A stretch of DNA of 64,000 bases, taken from Hyposmocoma kahamanoa (taxonomy: Eukaryota > Arthropoda > Insecta > Lepidoptera > Cosmopterigidae). Within the stretch, counting starts at the first letter, position 1; each line of letters begins with the position of its first letter. The DNA lies in NCBI RefSeq assembly GCF_003589595.1, contig NW_020654080.1, positions 3,250,090-3,314,089 of the forward strand. Reading direction: 5' to 3'. Shown piece after piece: positions 52,401 through 63,514 of this stretch. Below the pieces are notes generated by a model that did not search any database, had not been told where the DNA came from, and was given only the letters and a program-made list of their open reading frames with translations. The position numbers and the translations under genes were made by a program.

Positions 52401-55266
52401 CGGTAAACTTTTATCACCAATCGGTAAATGAAAAAGCCTCACCGGTAATTGTAATTGATGCCAGCAGTAAGTGTCCAAAGCGCCTCAACGATTACCATCA
52501 AAAGATGATAATCATAGGTGTTTTCGAAGTCGTTAGGCTTATCTGTAACAAAATTGCTCCGTTGTGCGATCTCTGTTTTCTTCATTGTGCCAGTTCTCTG
52601 ACCCCATGCATACCGTATCATGATCGCATATGCCTTTTTACTGTCCGATTTGTCGACGATGATGGAAAAGCGTCTATATTTTTACTACAATAGCGTTTAC
52701 AATCACAAAGCATAATGAAACGACGTGATTTTAATTGAAGCTTTTTAAAACTGCCTTCACAGGAACTTTGGTTTCTCTTAAGGTGTGCCGTTGTAAGGAC
52801 AGCTTTATCGAACGACACATGCATTGAAAAATTATAGAACAGGAAACACTATAGAGTAATGAAAGTAAATAAAATAATCTCGACATATTACGGCCTCCGC
52901 AATGACAGAAATAACTTTACCGGTACCGGCGACGGATCGATACTGTTACGGGACTCTAGAATTTACTCGTTAAAGTGTTTGGATCCGTATTTCAAAGACA
53001 ACTTAATCTACTTTCATTTGCATTTTCAACTCGAATGCAAGTGCTTTTCATGTGAATAGTTTTGTATAAATAATACAAAAACACGTTCAAAACAAATTGT
53101 GTGCCCATTGAACCATCACCATGCATTTGAGTCATTGTTTACTCAAGTTTTGATCACACGAGTCGCATTGTAGTAGTAATTTACCTGTCTCATACGAGCC
53201 TCCTGTGGCGTCTCCCCATATCGGCACCAGTGGACGAAATGCAGTGTGTTATGCCAGTTCCTCTCGAACCTTGACTTTGTAGCCATATCCAGCTGCAATC
53301 AGGAGAAGCTCCTTAGTAGTTCCATGGTTCTGTTCACCTCACCACACTTTCAGAACGAAAGCCACTCATGGCTATCGGTATCTGAAATGAGACACCAATG
53401 CTGACGCAAACCTACGCTTACAACACGAAGACCTATTCCACATGCAAAAAGGATTTTTTAAATCTTGAAGCCGAACTTTGAAGTTCGAAAATACCATGCC
53501 AGTTAGAGTTTAATGTAACAAAAAGTGAGATAAGAATTTGTTTCGAGGGAATAGAATAGAGAACAGATGTTCTGTTAAAGGAATAAATGGACAACGGAAA
53601 TGAGAATTGTTTCGCGTCTGGGAATAGCAATGAGAAGTTCATTGAATTAATCGAGATTGCCCTCGAAATATATTCGAATTAGTGAGGAATTGTTTTGAAA
53701 CAATTTGGGTTAAGACATCTATTTCGTAATTTGTGTAGTATGTTTGTTGTTGGCAATGTTGCAGCATAAAATTAGTATGCAAGCGATTGTGATGACTTCA
53801 ATTGCCGTCTCGTCATTGAATGTAGTTGTGTTATGTCACTGCAATGAAACTGTGACGAAAAGCTTTGTAGCAACAATGCAGAGCGAATGCAACGTGTTAT
53901 TTATAACTGCATCGAACAATCGACAGTAACGGTCCGATGTTCTGCGTATATTTTTTGCTCGAGCAAAATTTTTATAAAGAATTCTTTTGCCAACGCGTAA
54001 TTAATACACAGCGAAACTTGTTTCTTTTTTTAATTCGTTCCACTTTTTACTTCTTTATAATTTAAAATGAATTCCAATTACAAAGCCCGCTTGTAAGTGC
54101 ATTCACCCTGGATTCCAGCTATTTTACAGTTCGATCTTCGAGATATTTTATGACCTTACGATGTTGTACTTTTACAGTATCAGATATGGATAGGAAGACA
54201 GAAAGTTATAGGATTCATTAATTTCTAAGTTCTGTGGAGTTGCTATTTTGATTTTCTTGCATGTTTTACCTTAGCCCTTATGTCCTTTTCACTGTTCGGG
54301 GTCTCTTGTTTGTCGTCCACATTGTTGATGCGTATCACTGAATCTTTCTTCCAAAAAGCACTCAGTGTTGTCTTCACAATACGTTTTCGCACACCTTTTT
54401 GTTGAACGGTGTACACCTCTATCTGTTCCGGGTTCTTTGTTTTTTCTGTCGACAAATATATTATGATTAGTACCATCATTATATTTTTATTGATTTTTTC
54501 TAAAGTAATACGTAATATAATCGTGCGCGATCGCGTGCATCAAAACTGTTAGATCGGTGTCAAAATTCATGTACCTCAAGGTCAACAACTTATTGTTGGT
54601 TCGATGCTAAAAGGGTATCGCGTTTAAAACGGTCGTTAATTCATTTTAATTCATGTGGCGCTCTCATTACGGTCGCGTCAGACGCCGGGCCCATATGAAT
54701 TATTTACAAATTGTATTATGAACGTGCTTAGTTGGCCGTGGCCAACGGTGCCAAGTGTGTGTGAAACAACTCTCAGTCAGTGCGGCTGCACGCCTCCGCG
54801 AATGTGAACGTTATCTCTGTCCTCAATAATAGCCACGATAAATTTTACGATTTCGCTAGGCTATTCCTGTTTTCAACGCACGCACAACAATTGTAAAGGA
54901 CATTGTAAATGCTGTAGCCTAATACACACCTTTACCCTTCTTCCACATGCCAATTGCATACATGTGGTAATCTGGTGACAAGGTAGAGTCGGGTGGCAGG
55001 GGGTCTTCAGCTTTGACCTCGAGCACGAATCCTGACTCCAGCACCGCACATAAGATATTCTGTTCATCATGCTTGAACCACTTGGTTTCACGGAGTTTAT
55101 GGATAGCGACTGTAGAGCCGAAACGCTGCTTCTTGGGCGCAAATAAAGCCTGGGCCTGACTCCCGAATCTGGACAAGAGCCCCTTCACCGTCGGTGGAGG
55201 CGCGAGGCTCTTCTCCGGCGGCTTTGATTGCTGGAAACTCCGGCAGGTCACGAACCTCGCTTCCAT
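46368..55266 (-). CDS. LRAT/HRASLS-like domain protein, likely pseudoenzyme (4 exons)
   Basis: Minus-strand exons in transcription order: 55266-54930 (or donor at 54936), 54445-54270, 53292-53185, 46469-46368. All are GT-AG and phases agree (1, 0, 0), giving about 240 residues. The start MEARFVTCRSF is 61 nt past a TATA box. Residues after about 85 align with the HRASLS/phospholipase A-acyltransferase fold: SGFVLEV ~ GDLIEIF, YHMYAIG ~ RHWAIYV, KRIVKT..KKDSVIRINNVDD ~ KAIVKK..SDKYQVNNKHDD, and NTLHFVHWCRYG ~ NCEHFVNELRYG. Known members use two His and the Cys of NCEHF to deacylate or transacylate phospholipids. Here the first His is kept, the second is Tyr (EVYTV) and the Cys is Thr, so catalysis is unlikely. 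The C-terminal hydrophobic tail is weak. The family assignment is by eye. Confidence 0.75.
47095..47345 (+). repeat. Family H repeat
   Basis: AACCAACTTTAAAAAAGGAG GAGGTTCTCA, CGATAACTCGGCATTTGTGA and AAACTTGGCAAATATATCGC. The family's terminal GAGGTCGGTTTTTTTTTGTA reappears at 47593, so about 240 nt may be inserted. Confidence 0.7.
48790..49090 (+). repeat. Family D repeat
   Basis: Inverted relative of 7055-7350: TTGTAAAACTTAATGTAGCG, TTAATATTAGACATAACTGG, TCAACCGTGACCATGGGACC and GGCCCGAAACGTCGGTTTG. Confidence 0.75.
49385..49500 (+). repeat. Family A 3' part
   Basis: GTGGAACACAGTAATGCTCT, CTGCTTGGCGACTGAAACAG and TACTTCCCTGGACGAACTGT. It leads straight into a tRNA-like SINE. Confidence 0.65.
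49500..49680 (+). repeat. SINE family I (tRNA-like)
   Basis: GGCGCTGGATGAGGTGGTTC, CGGGTTCGATTCCCGACTGG, AATTTGTTCTGGTCTGGGTG and AGAGCCCTAGAGTGAATT. Inverted relatives lie at 59005-59150 and 62495-62585, and a fragment at 60890. Confidence 0.65.
50384..50640 (+). mobile_element. Helitron-like non-autonomous element
   Basis: Starts 'AACTAATATTATAAATGCGA AAGTAACTCT', then ACGTTTTCACGCCTAAACTG and GATGAAAGTTTGTATTG. This is the common butterfly/moth 'ttataaatgcgaaagt' element that resembles non-autonomous Helitrons. The CTAGT-type 3' end is missing here. Confidence 0.6.
51413..51612. repeat. Inverted repeat pair
   Basis: GCACACCCTTGGTGAAATAA and TTATTACACCAAGGGTGC mirror each other about 160 nt apart. 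Possible small MITE. Confidence 0.45.
53185..53292 (-). CDS. LRAT-like gene exon 3 (NCEHF-equivalent motif)
   Basis: The acceptor is CTGATTGCAG and the donor AGACAG|GTAAAT; 108 nt, phase 0 both sides. It encodes LDMATKSRFERNWHNTLHFV then HWCRYGETPQEARMRQ. NTLHFVHWCRYG lines up with the NCEHFVxxLRYG signature of H-REV107-like proteins, with Thr at the nucleophile position. Confidence 0.82.
54270..54445 (-). CDS. LRAT-like gene exon 2
   Basis: The acceptor is TTGTCGACAG and the donor GCTAAG|GTAAAA; 176 nt, phase 1 in and 0 out. It encodes KTKNPEQIEVYTVQQKGVRK, RIVKTTLSAFWKKDSVIRIN and NVDDKQETPNSEKDIRAK. The phase fit to exon 1 and exon 3 is the main support. The position equivalent to the second catalytic His is Tyr in EVYTV. 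Confidence 0.78.
54930..55266 (-). CDS. LRAT-like gene exon 1
   Basis: Begins at ATG (TTCAATGG context) and encodes MEARFVTCRSFQQSK, a Pro/Lys-rich leader, then HKLRETKWFKHDEQNILCAV, SGFVLEVKAEDPLPP and YHMYAIGMWKKG. Two overlapping donors six bases apart (AAGG|GTAAAG at 54936, AAAG|GTGTGT at 54930) keep the same phase, so a two-residue alternative is possible. A longer frame upstream starts only at GTG codons and is not used. Confidence 0.8.
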
Positions 55267-55326
55267 TGAACCCTCTCCTCTCAAAGATTTGCGAAATAAC
55301 CCCACCACACACCAACACTTTTCACC

Positions 55327-55334
55327 TATTTATA
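55327..55334 (-). promoter_or_regulatory. TATA box (TATAAATA) of LRAT-like gene
   Basis: TATAAATA on the minus strand, 61 nt upstream of the ATG. With a usual 25-31 nt spacing, transcription would start near 55303, leaving a 5' UTR of about 40 nt. Confidence 0.65.
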
Positions 55335-56700
55335 CAGCAGCTGTTATAACAGTTATAACTGCTACAGTGTTACTCTCACTGACTGGAAATCTTGTTTTGT
55401 ATGAACACTTTCACAATTTTTAGCGCGCGTGGTTGACCGGTGCTTGCAGCGCAGAGCTACACGGCGGCTTGTGAAATAAGACGCGGCGCGAGATGGGGTC
55501 TTGCTTTTATACTACCGAGGGGTATGCGGGGAGGGCGTTACTCACGTCTGACCTCACTAGTGAAGCGCGCGTATCGATAAATGTTTTACAGCAGCGACTG
55601 CTCCTTAAGAAACGTATACGTATACAATCTTCTGGTGACGTTTTTGTTAAAGTTACTAACACGTTTCACATGGTTGTGTAATATTATTATTTTATATATT
55701 ATTTACCCTGCGTATATGGTAAGAGGTAGAAAAACATTTTTGGGCAATGGTTATGTTAATTTTGTAATAACGTTAAAATTAATTTATACTTTTATTAACT
55801 TAGAGAATTATCAAAAACGTTGATCTTCTTTCTTTATCTGGAAATGATTAGGTATGATTTTATTTCGGAAATAATGTTTTCACGGATTGTTTTCTCATTT
55901 TCGTCACGTGTTCATTCAAGGTTGTATCTAATCTAGTGTTGTCTAAAGTCGTGGTATTAACTCATGTTCACGCAGGCAAATATGATAATGTTCTTTTGTC
56001 TGTATACGTTGATTGTTTTATATCTCTGCGAGTTGCAGTTGCGTGTGAAAGAGATGTACATCATATACAAAAGATGGATGATAGTTGACTGACGGCACAA
56101 ATTCAGGTAGACAAATCTCAGTGAGAATGGCGATGTTCTTACAAAAAGGCTAAAGTAAAAGTATTAAGAAAAATAATAATAATGAAAAAAATGTTTTTGA
56201 CAATGTCATCAATTTTTCTATATTCTGAGTGTTAAGCAACAAAACATACGGTTGTTTTTGCTAAATAGTTATTTTATTTATTTTTTATTTATTTTATTGT
56301 TTTAAAAAAAGTATACAAAAATAATGCAAAACACCGTTAAACCCTACTTGGGTTTGTCTCGGTGGCATTGATTCCTACTGCTACGAACAAACTAATTCAA
56401 AATATTTAAAAAAATCTTGTAAGTAGGTAGACATTGTTTTGTATCTTTATTTGGAGGCATACCTTTGTACAACAGTGAAGACGCAACGTCAAAGTATTTT
56501 ACTATTATAGACTAGATACTGAGCTATCCGTCCGGAAACTGGTTTGTTAACAAGTGTACAGGACCCCTCAAAAACAAATGTTAGCACATTAAGTAAAGAA
56601 TAAGTTTAATTTTAAATGTATATAGTTAGTATATGTAGATGTAGTATTTATAAATAATATGTATTATTACTATATGTCAATAGGCATTAATTAAGTAGTA
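55335..56700. other. Upstream flank of LRAT-like gene; no gene recognised
   Basis: The first 250 nt are CpG-richer (GACGCGGCGCGAGATGGGGT) and could hold promoter elements. The rest is AT-rich with no recognised feature. Confidence 0.5.
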
Positions 56701-57705
56701 AAATTTTATGACATAAATTAGTGTCTGAATATTGTATGTATCTGTGTGTGTTGAAAAACATCTTTTGAGTATGATTTTGATATTTTTAGGATTGATTTGA
56801 ACACGAATTTCTTTAAGTAATTGATTAATTTGTTCTGATATAATATATTCAGATGTTCGTTTGCCATAGTAGTTGTTAAATTTAGGCTGTAGGTGAAATT
56901 TGGAGTCAAAATTTTTCATGAATAGGTATAATTTTACAATAGTTAAATATTTCGTTATCATTGGTTATTTTATTCTTAACATTGTACGGTAGTATCGTTT
57001 TCAATAGTCTCAGTTGCAGTCTATATATTTGCTCGAGTAAGAAAATGTACGGCCATAGGACGTTAATCCATATGATATTATACATTCAGTTAGTGCTGTA
57101 TACATTGTTATGTGAGGACCCCAGTTAAAATTATTATCAATTATGACACCCAGATATTTTAGTTGTGTTACCTGCTGTAGCTGCACGCACTTGCATTGTA
57201 CGTCTGTCGATTTCGCGTGCAAGCATTGGTGACTATGTCCTGTGATCGAAACAGAATTTACAGTTTTATTGTGACACGAGTGTATATGTAACAGTTTCGT
57301 TTTTTCGTTATTTAGAACAAGTCCAGCATCATGGGACCATTTGCTTACTAGATCAAAGTCATGTTGAAGCTGCCGTTCAGCTGTTTTTACCTAAAACAAA
57401 GACCTCTTTGTCAGCAGAAATTAGGCAAGTATCGTCGGCGAATTGATAGATACTACATTTTTTAATACACTTGTTCACGTCATTGATGTATGATAGATAA
57501 TGCAAAGGCCCCAACACAGAGCCCAGGGCCTGCACCTCCTAATTTTACATAATAAGACAAATAATATTTGCAAATATTTTTTGCACCATACTCAGGGCAA
57601 CCCTCTTATTCCCATATCGTTTAATTTCCTCAGTAAAACATCGTGTCGCAAGGTGTCAAAAGCTTTACTGTAGTTAAGACTGTGTGTGGCGCTCTTAAGT
57701 TAACA
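56700..57705 (-). mobile_element. LINE reverse-transcriptase relic
   Basis: The minus strand, with several frame breaks, reads NYSKAFDTLRHDVLLRKLND, GSVLGPLHYLSYINDV, SIYQFADDTCLISADKEVFV (the F-A-D-D catalytic box), LVSKWSHDAGLVLNNEKTKL and QLKYLGVIIDNNFNWGPHI, then LLKTILPYNVKNK and a tail. Order and motifs match Jockey-superfamily RT. The N-terminal endonuclease is missing. Confidence 0.85.
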
Positions 57706-57719
57706 AACTTAAGAGTGCC

Positions 57720-59000
57720 CCACGTCACAGATTTAAACTTTGAGAGTCACTTAGTCAGATTTATATCCTCCCCTTTTTAAATGAAGGCAATTGAAAGTTT
57801 CGGTCTGTGTTCTATATTCTGTAGTAAATTATTCATGTTCCACAAAATTTTTTTGCAATGTTTCCTTAGTTTTTTTTTTTGTTGTAAACCAAAAGTTGAA
57901 AAATATATTGTTGATTTTATACATATTTTATTACGTAGTTATTATTGTATAATTAAGAATAATTCCTTCTTTATCTACAGTTACCCAACGATCGATTATC
58001 ATTATCGATGTCCTATCCATCGACAAAAAATTATCGACTTGGTAACATTAATTCCGATGCGCCATCGGTCTGACCTCCCCCCTCCATAGCTGTCACCCCC
58101 CACGCCTCTCCGTTCCCGCGCCAAGCCGGCGCCAACCGGCAGGTATTTTTTTCTCTCAATCACACTGCAAGACTTCATAGTTGGATTATGAATTGTTCCG
58201 GTTTTTGCGTCGCAATATATATGATACTGATGTTTTTGATTACAGGCCAGGTCCCTTCGTTGGATAGCGTTCCATTGGGATCGACATGATGTGGGAGGGG
58301 GTAACACCTTGACGTTTCTATTACGTACAACGCTCATCCCCCCTTCCATTGCCATTGCCGTTTCACTAAGGACAATTATCTCTAAACTTTCGAAACAAAC
58401 GAGCAATGAACCTAAAATTTTTGTTATGAATTATAACGTAGCGAAAATGGGATAAACTTGCTCTAACGATTCTAAATACGAATCGGCACGTATCGCTGCA
58501 TCCATTGCCGTTTTTTCGAGAATCTGTAATTTTCACTTTTAAATAAAGAAGCAATGGACATAGCTTTTAATAACAAAAATCGAAATGGGGATGTGACCTT
58601 GACATTTCATTTTACGACTTAACGCATGTACATGGCTTTATCTAGTGCAGTTTAGGAGTGAGTATAAGTGGATTTAGCCTGAAAAACGCGGCTTATTGCA
58701 CGTGCAATTGTTTTTGTGACAAATAAAACTGTATTGCTAATAGTATAACGTCTAGGTGTAAAAGTAGCCGTATTACGTGGCAACAGGCATGTACGCCACT
58801 TGACTGGTGCCAAATGTGAGAAAATTCTATTCGAAATGTGTAAAACAATTATTGAGTTTTATTTCGTTAGTTATTCAAAAATTTTCTTTTGTGAATTACG
58901 TCACTTTCTTATTGACGGTGCCTTTGATTAATAACATCTCGCTTTACTTCATAATGCAACTGGAGTTATCTAACAAAATTTGGTTCCAATTGTAGTAGTT
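57720..59000. other. No host gene recognised; repeat-like GC-rich block at 58000-58420
   Basis: A 134-codon minus frame (58406-58002) spans TCGATGGA.. and a G-rich run. It shows no domain, splice context or start signal, and its composition suggests a dispersed repeat. Confidence 0.45.
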
Positions 59001-59004
59001 TTCT

Positions 59005-59150
59005 CTAACTAGGGAATTCACTCTGGGGCACTTCCTAGAACACCCAGACCGGAACCTATTTAGAAAAAGTTAATTACCCAAATTTATCCAACCGTGAATC
59101 TAAAGGGACCTCCTCATCCAGCGCCCGCTGTGTAAACCGTTGGGCCACCG
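59005..59150 (-). repeat. SINE family I (minus)
   Basis: AATTCACTCTGGGGCACTTC, ACACCCAGACCGGAACCTAT and TCATCCAGCGCCCGCTGTGT are the complement of 49500-49680. Confidence 0.65.
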
Positions 59151-59329
59151 AGGTCGTCATTATATCTTGTATGATTGCCATCGTGGTGGAGGAATTGGCG
59201 TATGGTACTCCACGATTGTTGTCCACGTTGCGCCAGACGTAGGCCTGGTTCTCACTATGCCGAATTTCGAAAGGCTGTCAAATTTAGAAGCTTTTCACAT
59301 TACGCCGGACCCGGCAAGAATGCCGAACT

Positions 59330-59760
59330 CGCCATTGTCGCCGGAGCGTTTCACCCCGTTCACACGGTATTGTACTGCACGTTTTTTGCAGTATAAATCC
59401 GAACCGAATAAACAGTGGCGCATACATTACATATAGAACCGTTCATTCGGTGTTTGTCCTGCAAAAAACGCACTGCATACAAACACACATCGAATCAGCA
59501 AAACACGTGCAGTGCAATGCCGTGTGAACGGGGGGTTTGTCACTGCAGACCGCCCGGACCGGAGTAATGTGAATGACGACGCAAGTCGTCCCAATAAGTC
59601 ATCAAAAGAGGATGCTGTTATTCGAAAATAATTTAAGAACTCTGACTCGTCACTTCTCAGTTGGCCCATTAAAATTTTTTCCCGTAAAATTAGATGTACC
59701 CAATGGTTTCTTTTTACTCTATTAAGTCTTCTAAGATACCACCACAACACCACAATTGCA
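59330..59760 (-). mobile_element. PIF/Harbinger transposase N-terminal fragment with inverted flank
   Basis: The minus frame from 59753 reads RVKRNHWVHLILREKILMGQ then DESEFLNYFRITASSFDDLL, the 'R.YWVHPI...R...G.....DE.kF.nYFRms..sFd.Ll' start of HARBI1-like proteins. After about 60 residues it enters an inverted repeat (ACACGGTATTGTACTGCACG at 59363 versus CGTGCAGTGCAATGCCGTGT at 59505). Confidence 0.75.
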
Positions 59761-59939
59761 TCGTCTATCGTGCGCAGTGGTCTGAATTCGACTTTAGTCT
59801 CCGGTTTTCTTGTGAGATCCAGCTTAATGTGAACACCTAGTCCGAGTTCCGGTTTTTCAGCAAATTCGCCGTGTGGGAACTAGGCCGTACAGCAAAAGGA
59901 ATAACATGTAGTAAAGGCTCCTTTCAAACACCCCAATAT

Positions 59940-60285
59940 ATAGGGCATTCAGTAGCAGTAGAGCTAAGGAGCTCTGAGGAGAACTGTAGCACAAGGGTGC
60001 TACAGTTGTCCAGGGAAGTACTGCCACCATATCTATTTTTGCCGCCCATCAGTGATGTGAGCATTATTGCTGCGTTCCGGTTTTGAAGGGTAAGGGTGCT
60101 GGTCAAGCTACAGGCACATGGAACTTGTCAACTTATGTCTCAGGGGTGACAGGCGCAGTGGCAGTGCCCTTAAGATCTTTGTGATTTAAACCTCTAAGTG
60201 GCATTGCAACTGTTATTGATTGGCGTGTCGCTTACCACCAGGCGCACGACTTGCTCGTCCCTTTACTTGGTATTATAAAAAAACC
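59940..60285 (-). repeat. Family A repeat (minus)
   Basis: TTGTCCAGGGAAGTACTGCC, ATCAGTGATGTGAGCATTAT, CAACTTATGTCTCAGGGGTG and GCATTGCAACTGTTATTGAT. About 60 nt near 59960 are locally duplicated (AGGAGCTCTGAGGAGAACTG). Confidence 0.75.
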
Positions 60286-60485
60286 TTGTGTATATGTATA
60301 TAACTATAGAGCAGTTTCAATTTTAGTTTGTCTAAAAATATTGGTTTCTGAACTTATTCTTGTGTAGGCAACAGCGCTGTCTCGCTGACAGACACGAATA
60401 ATTCAAGTGTTTGTCAGTTGTTGTCAACGTGCCGCCACGGCATTACCTTCAAATCTAAACCAATATTATAAATGCGAAAGTATTT

Positions 60486-60875
60486 TTTTTTTTTATAACA
60501 TGTGACGGGACGAACAAGTCGTGCGCCTGATGGTAAGCTACACGCCTGTCTATAACAGTTGCAATGCCATTCAGAGCTTTGAATTGCAAAGATCTGAGGG
60601 GCACTACCACTGCGCCCGTCACCCTGAAACATAAGTTGACAAACCGGCAAACTATCTCACCACCGCTACACATGTCTTTCAACCCTGACATTGGCAAAAT
60701 CGTCGCGCAAAACGACGGAGCCATAGACACAAAAATTGAAGTTGAAATCCTATATGCCTGTAATTTCACCAGCACGCTTGCCCTCCAAAACCGGACCACG
60801 ATATTGCTGATATTACTGCTTGGCGGCAGAAATACATGTTATAACAAAAGTACAAGGTGGTAGTACTTCCCTGGA
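60486..60875 (+). repeat. Family A repeat, near complete, with an internal insert
   Basis: Shows the head TGACGGGACGAACAAGTCGT, middle ATAACAGTTGCAATGCCA, CACCCTGAAACATAAGTTGA and 3' ACTGCTTGGCGGCAGAAATA. About 100 nt (60643-60745) are extra compared with other copies. Confidence 0.75.
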
Positions 60876-60954
60876 CGAGCAGCTAGATGAGCAGGTCCCG
60901 GGTTTTATTCTCGGAAGGACCAATTTGGAAACGAACTTATCAATTTTTTTAATG

Positions 60955-61040
60955 GTTTGATAACTTGTTTTGCGCCTAGTGGTAAGCAACTCGGCTGTCC
61001 ATAGCAGTTACAGTGCTACTCAGATATTTAAATCGTAAAA
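60955..61040 (+). repeat. Family A 5' fragment
   Basis: GATAACTTGTTTTGCGCCTA, GTAAGCAACTCGGCTGTCCA and TAGCAGTTACAGTGCTACTC. Confidence 0.55.
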
Positions 61041-61844
61041 AATAAATCTTAACGGGGGTGAAATAGAGGATGAAAGTTTGTATGGAGAATCAATCAATCA
61101 TTTATCAAGTAAGGGATCTGATAATTCATATCCATGCCCGTTGTAAATTAAAATTAGTCTTAGTAAAGTACAGTAGGCTACTCGAAGTATTTATTATACA
61201 CAGACGAAGTCGCGAGCACCAGCTAGCATATTATAAAAAACTACTTTGTAAAAGCAATCCTTATTTTACTTGCTCGTTTATACTAAGCTTGTGCGAACTA
61301 TCGCTGTTTCACATATATCCATTTAGAAGCTATTTGCCGTCCATCTCTTTCCCTCTTACTAGTGTAGTATTTGTTCTCAAGGTAGCGCCCACTATGAAGA
61401 AGCAATGAACTGTCTTATAGTACAACTGTACGCACAAGAACGTGTGCAACTAACTAGCGAACGTGACACATAGCACAAACACTGAAACTTGAGTTTTTAG
61501 ATCGATTTATTTTAGATTATACATTATATTGTGGAATTGATTTAAATAAATGATAATGGGGTCTCAATATAATAATAAAAGGGGTTTATATATCATAATA
61601 ATCGTAAGTTACTTTAAAACTACCAATGTAATCAGGGTTTGAAATTATAAACATTTATTAGCTGTGATAATTATCCATATAATATATAATTAAAGCTGCC
61701 TATAAACTGGTCAGGCGTCAGCTTTGCTGTTAGTACTTTTTTAAATTCTTTTTAATTCAGAATTAAAAAATGTTACGTGTAATGTAAAATGTACAATCCG
61801 TAGCTTAAACCTCCTACTTGTCATCGGTTTTCTTAACTTGAACT

Positions 61845-61955
61845 TAGTAGCTGTAGAGCTCCTTGCGAAAGAGTCCTGGGAAGTACCTACCGTCACCATA
61901 TTATGAATAGGCCAGTTGCTTACCATCACGCGCAAGACTAGTTACCACACCATTA
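61845..61955 (-). repeat. Family A terminal fragments (minus)
   Basis: GTAGCTGTAGAGCTCCTTGC, GAAAGAGTCCTGGGAAGTAC, then CAGTTGCTTACCATCACGCG; the middle is deleted. Confidence 0.55.
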
Positions 61956-62029
61956 TATACTCGGGTTTCTCTCAGAGAAAAGTATGAGGAGACTGGTGTC
62001 ATGACTGTGGCATCACAGTACATTTACTC

Positions 62030-62490
62030 AAATATTTTGTATGCCCGTAAAAATATACATAATTTCATTAAGAAAGAAAATATCCATAATATTAATCTTA
62101 GAACTAAGTCCAAACTAATGGTACCACGATTTCGTTTAACTAAGGTAAACGATTCTTTTATGGGGAACTGTATACGTTTTTACAATAAGATTCCGGAGCA
62201 TATATTAAGATTATCGTTTCCTAAGTTAAAACTTACATTAAAAGTATTTTAATTGATAAGTCATATTACACAATTGTAGAGTATGTTCTAGATAAAGAAA
62301 TATGGAAAGACAACAAGAGTTATGATTCAAAGTGTATTCCATAGCATTTGAGTTTATTTGAAAAGAGCAATCCCTAGAGCTTCTTGCTCGTTCTTAGCGT
62401 AGTGAACTAGCAGTAGCTTAAAAAGTGACGTTTTCAAGTGTAAAAAATTTACCTATGAATGGAATAAATTATTAATTGACTTTGACTTTG
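62030..62490 (+). mobile_element. LINE 3' end with ORF2 tail
   Basis: The frame to 62252 reads NLRTKSKLMVPRFRLTKVND, SFMGNCIRFYNKIPEHILRL and SFPKLKLTLKVF-stop. The 3' UTR has CCCTAGAGCTTCTTGCTCGT and ends TTGACTTTGACTTTGA. Nearly identical to 5330-5700; this copy keeps the frame. Confidence 0.8.
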
Positions 62491-62864
62491 ATTTTTTTTT
62501 AAAGTTTCCCAAATTGGCCCTACGGATAATGGAACCCGGAACCTGTATATCTAGCGCCCACATAGCTAATCTCTGGGCCAGCCAGCTCATTAAATTAAGA
62601 GCGCTTGTCAATGAGAACAAAAACACATTGCTGAGTGACAGGTTTTTTTTTTATCAGCACCTATCTGATAATTTTTGTCGTCGCCATTTTACACAAGCTT
62701 TATCTCAAGCGATTTATCGAGTGTGTTCATACAAACAAATAAATATAGTTAAATAGACCAAATCACCTTGACACTCCGCACCGTACTACGGCTAAACCCT
62801 CTTCTTGGACGAGGTACATCTATTGAGACGTAGGTCCTGCAGTTTTGTAGGACAATTATGGTTT

Positions 62865-63175
62865 TTTTTATAATATCAAGTGACGGGACGAGCAAGTCGT
62901 GCACCTGATAGTAAGCTACACGCCTGTCCATAACAGTTGCAGTGCCACAGTCGAGCTTTAAATCACAAAGATCTGAGGGGCGCTGCCATTGCGTCCGTCA
63001 CCCTGAGACATAAATTAAAAAGTCCCATTTGCTTGTAATTTCATCAGTAATCTTATCCTTCAAAATTGGAAATCTGTGATGCTCACTTTACAGCTTGACG
63101 GCAGAAATAAGTTGGCAGCGCTTCTCTGGACCAACTCTTTTACAAGGAACTCTACTGCTACTACATTATTACTTG
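62865..63175 (+). repeat. Family A repeat, near full
   Basis: CAAGTGACGGGACGAGCAAG, CCTGTCCATAACAGTTGCAG, GTCACCCTGAGACATAAATT, GACGGCAGAAATAAGTTGGC and AAGGAACTCTACTGCTA. Confidence 0.8.
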
Positions 63176-63514
63176 AAGTTTGTATTTATAACGTGCTAAA
63201 TTTATTTGTAAGTAAGACACTAAGCTTCAAATTTGTTAAAATAATCACGTACAACTCAGGTGCACGATTCATGAGGTTTGCGCGCCGTGGACATCTCAAT
63301 TTTTTTAATCCATCTACCTTATGAGTTAGGTTTTTTTAAGTGCTATTCTGACTTCTTAATACGTAGTACAAAGGAATGGAACATACTGCCAGCATCTGTG
63401 TTCCCCGAAAGCAGCGCTCGGAAACTTTGTTGACTGAGAGCCGACGGACTTGTTTAGTTCCTATAACAAAGTTTTTATCGTCATTGAACTAGAAAATGTT
63501 ATTCCATAAGAATT

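Larger units (their letters stand above)
46470..53184. other. Intron 3 of the LRAT-like gene (6.7 kb)
   Basis: Holds repeat H, repeat D, family A and SINE fragments, a Helitron-like fragment and a small inverted repeat. No further exon of the gene is needed by phase. The stretch 51640-53184 shows nothing recognisable. Confidence 0.6.
60457..61226 (+). mobile_element. Helitron-like element split by family A repeats
   Basis: 5' end CTAAACCAATATTATAAATGCGAAAGTA (60457-60482, in two blocks), 3' part GATGAAAGTTTGTATGGAGA to ACGAAGTCGCGAGCACCAGCTAGC (61068-61226). Between them sit one near-complete family A copy (60486-60875) and part of another. Confidence 0.65.

Noticed and set aside
58002..58406. 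134-codon minus-strand frame
   Set aside because: No recognisable domain, GC-skewed repeat-like composition, and no promoter or splice signals.
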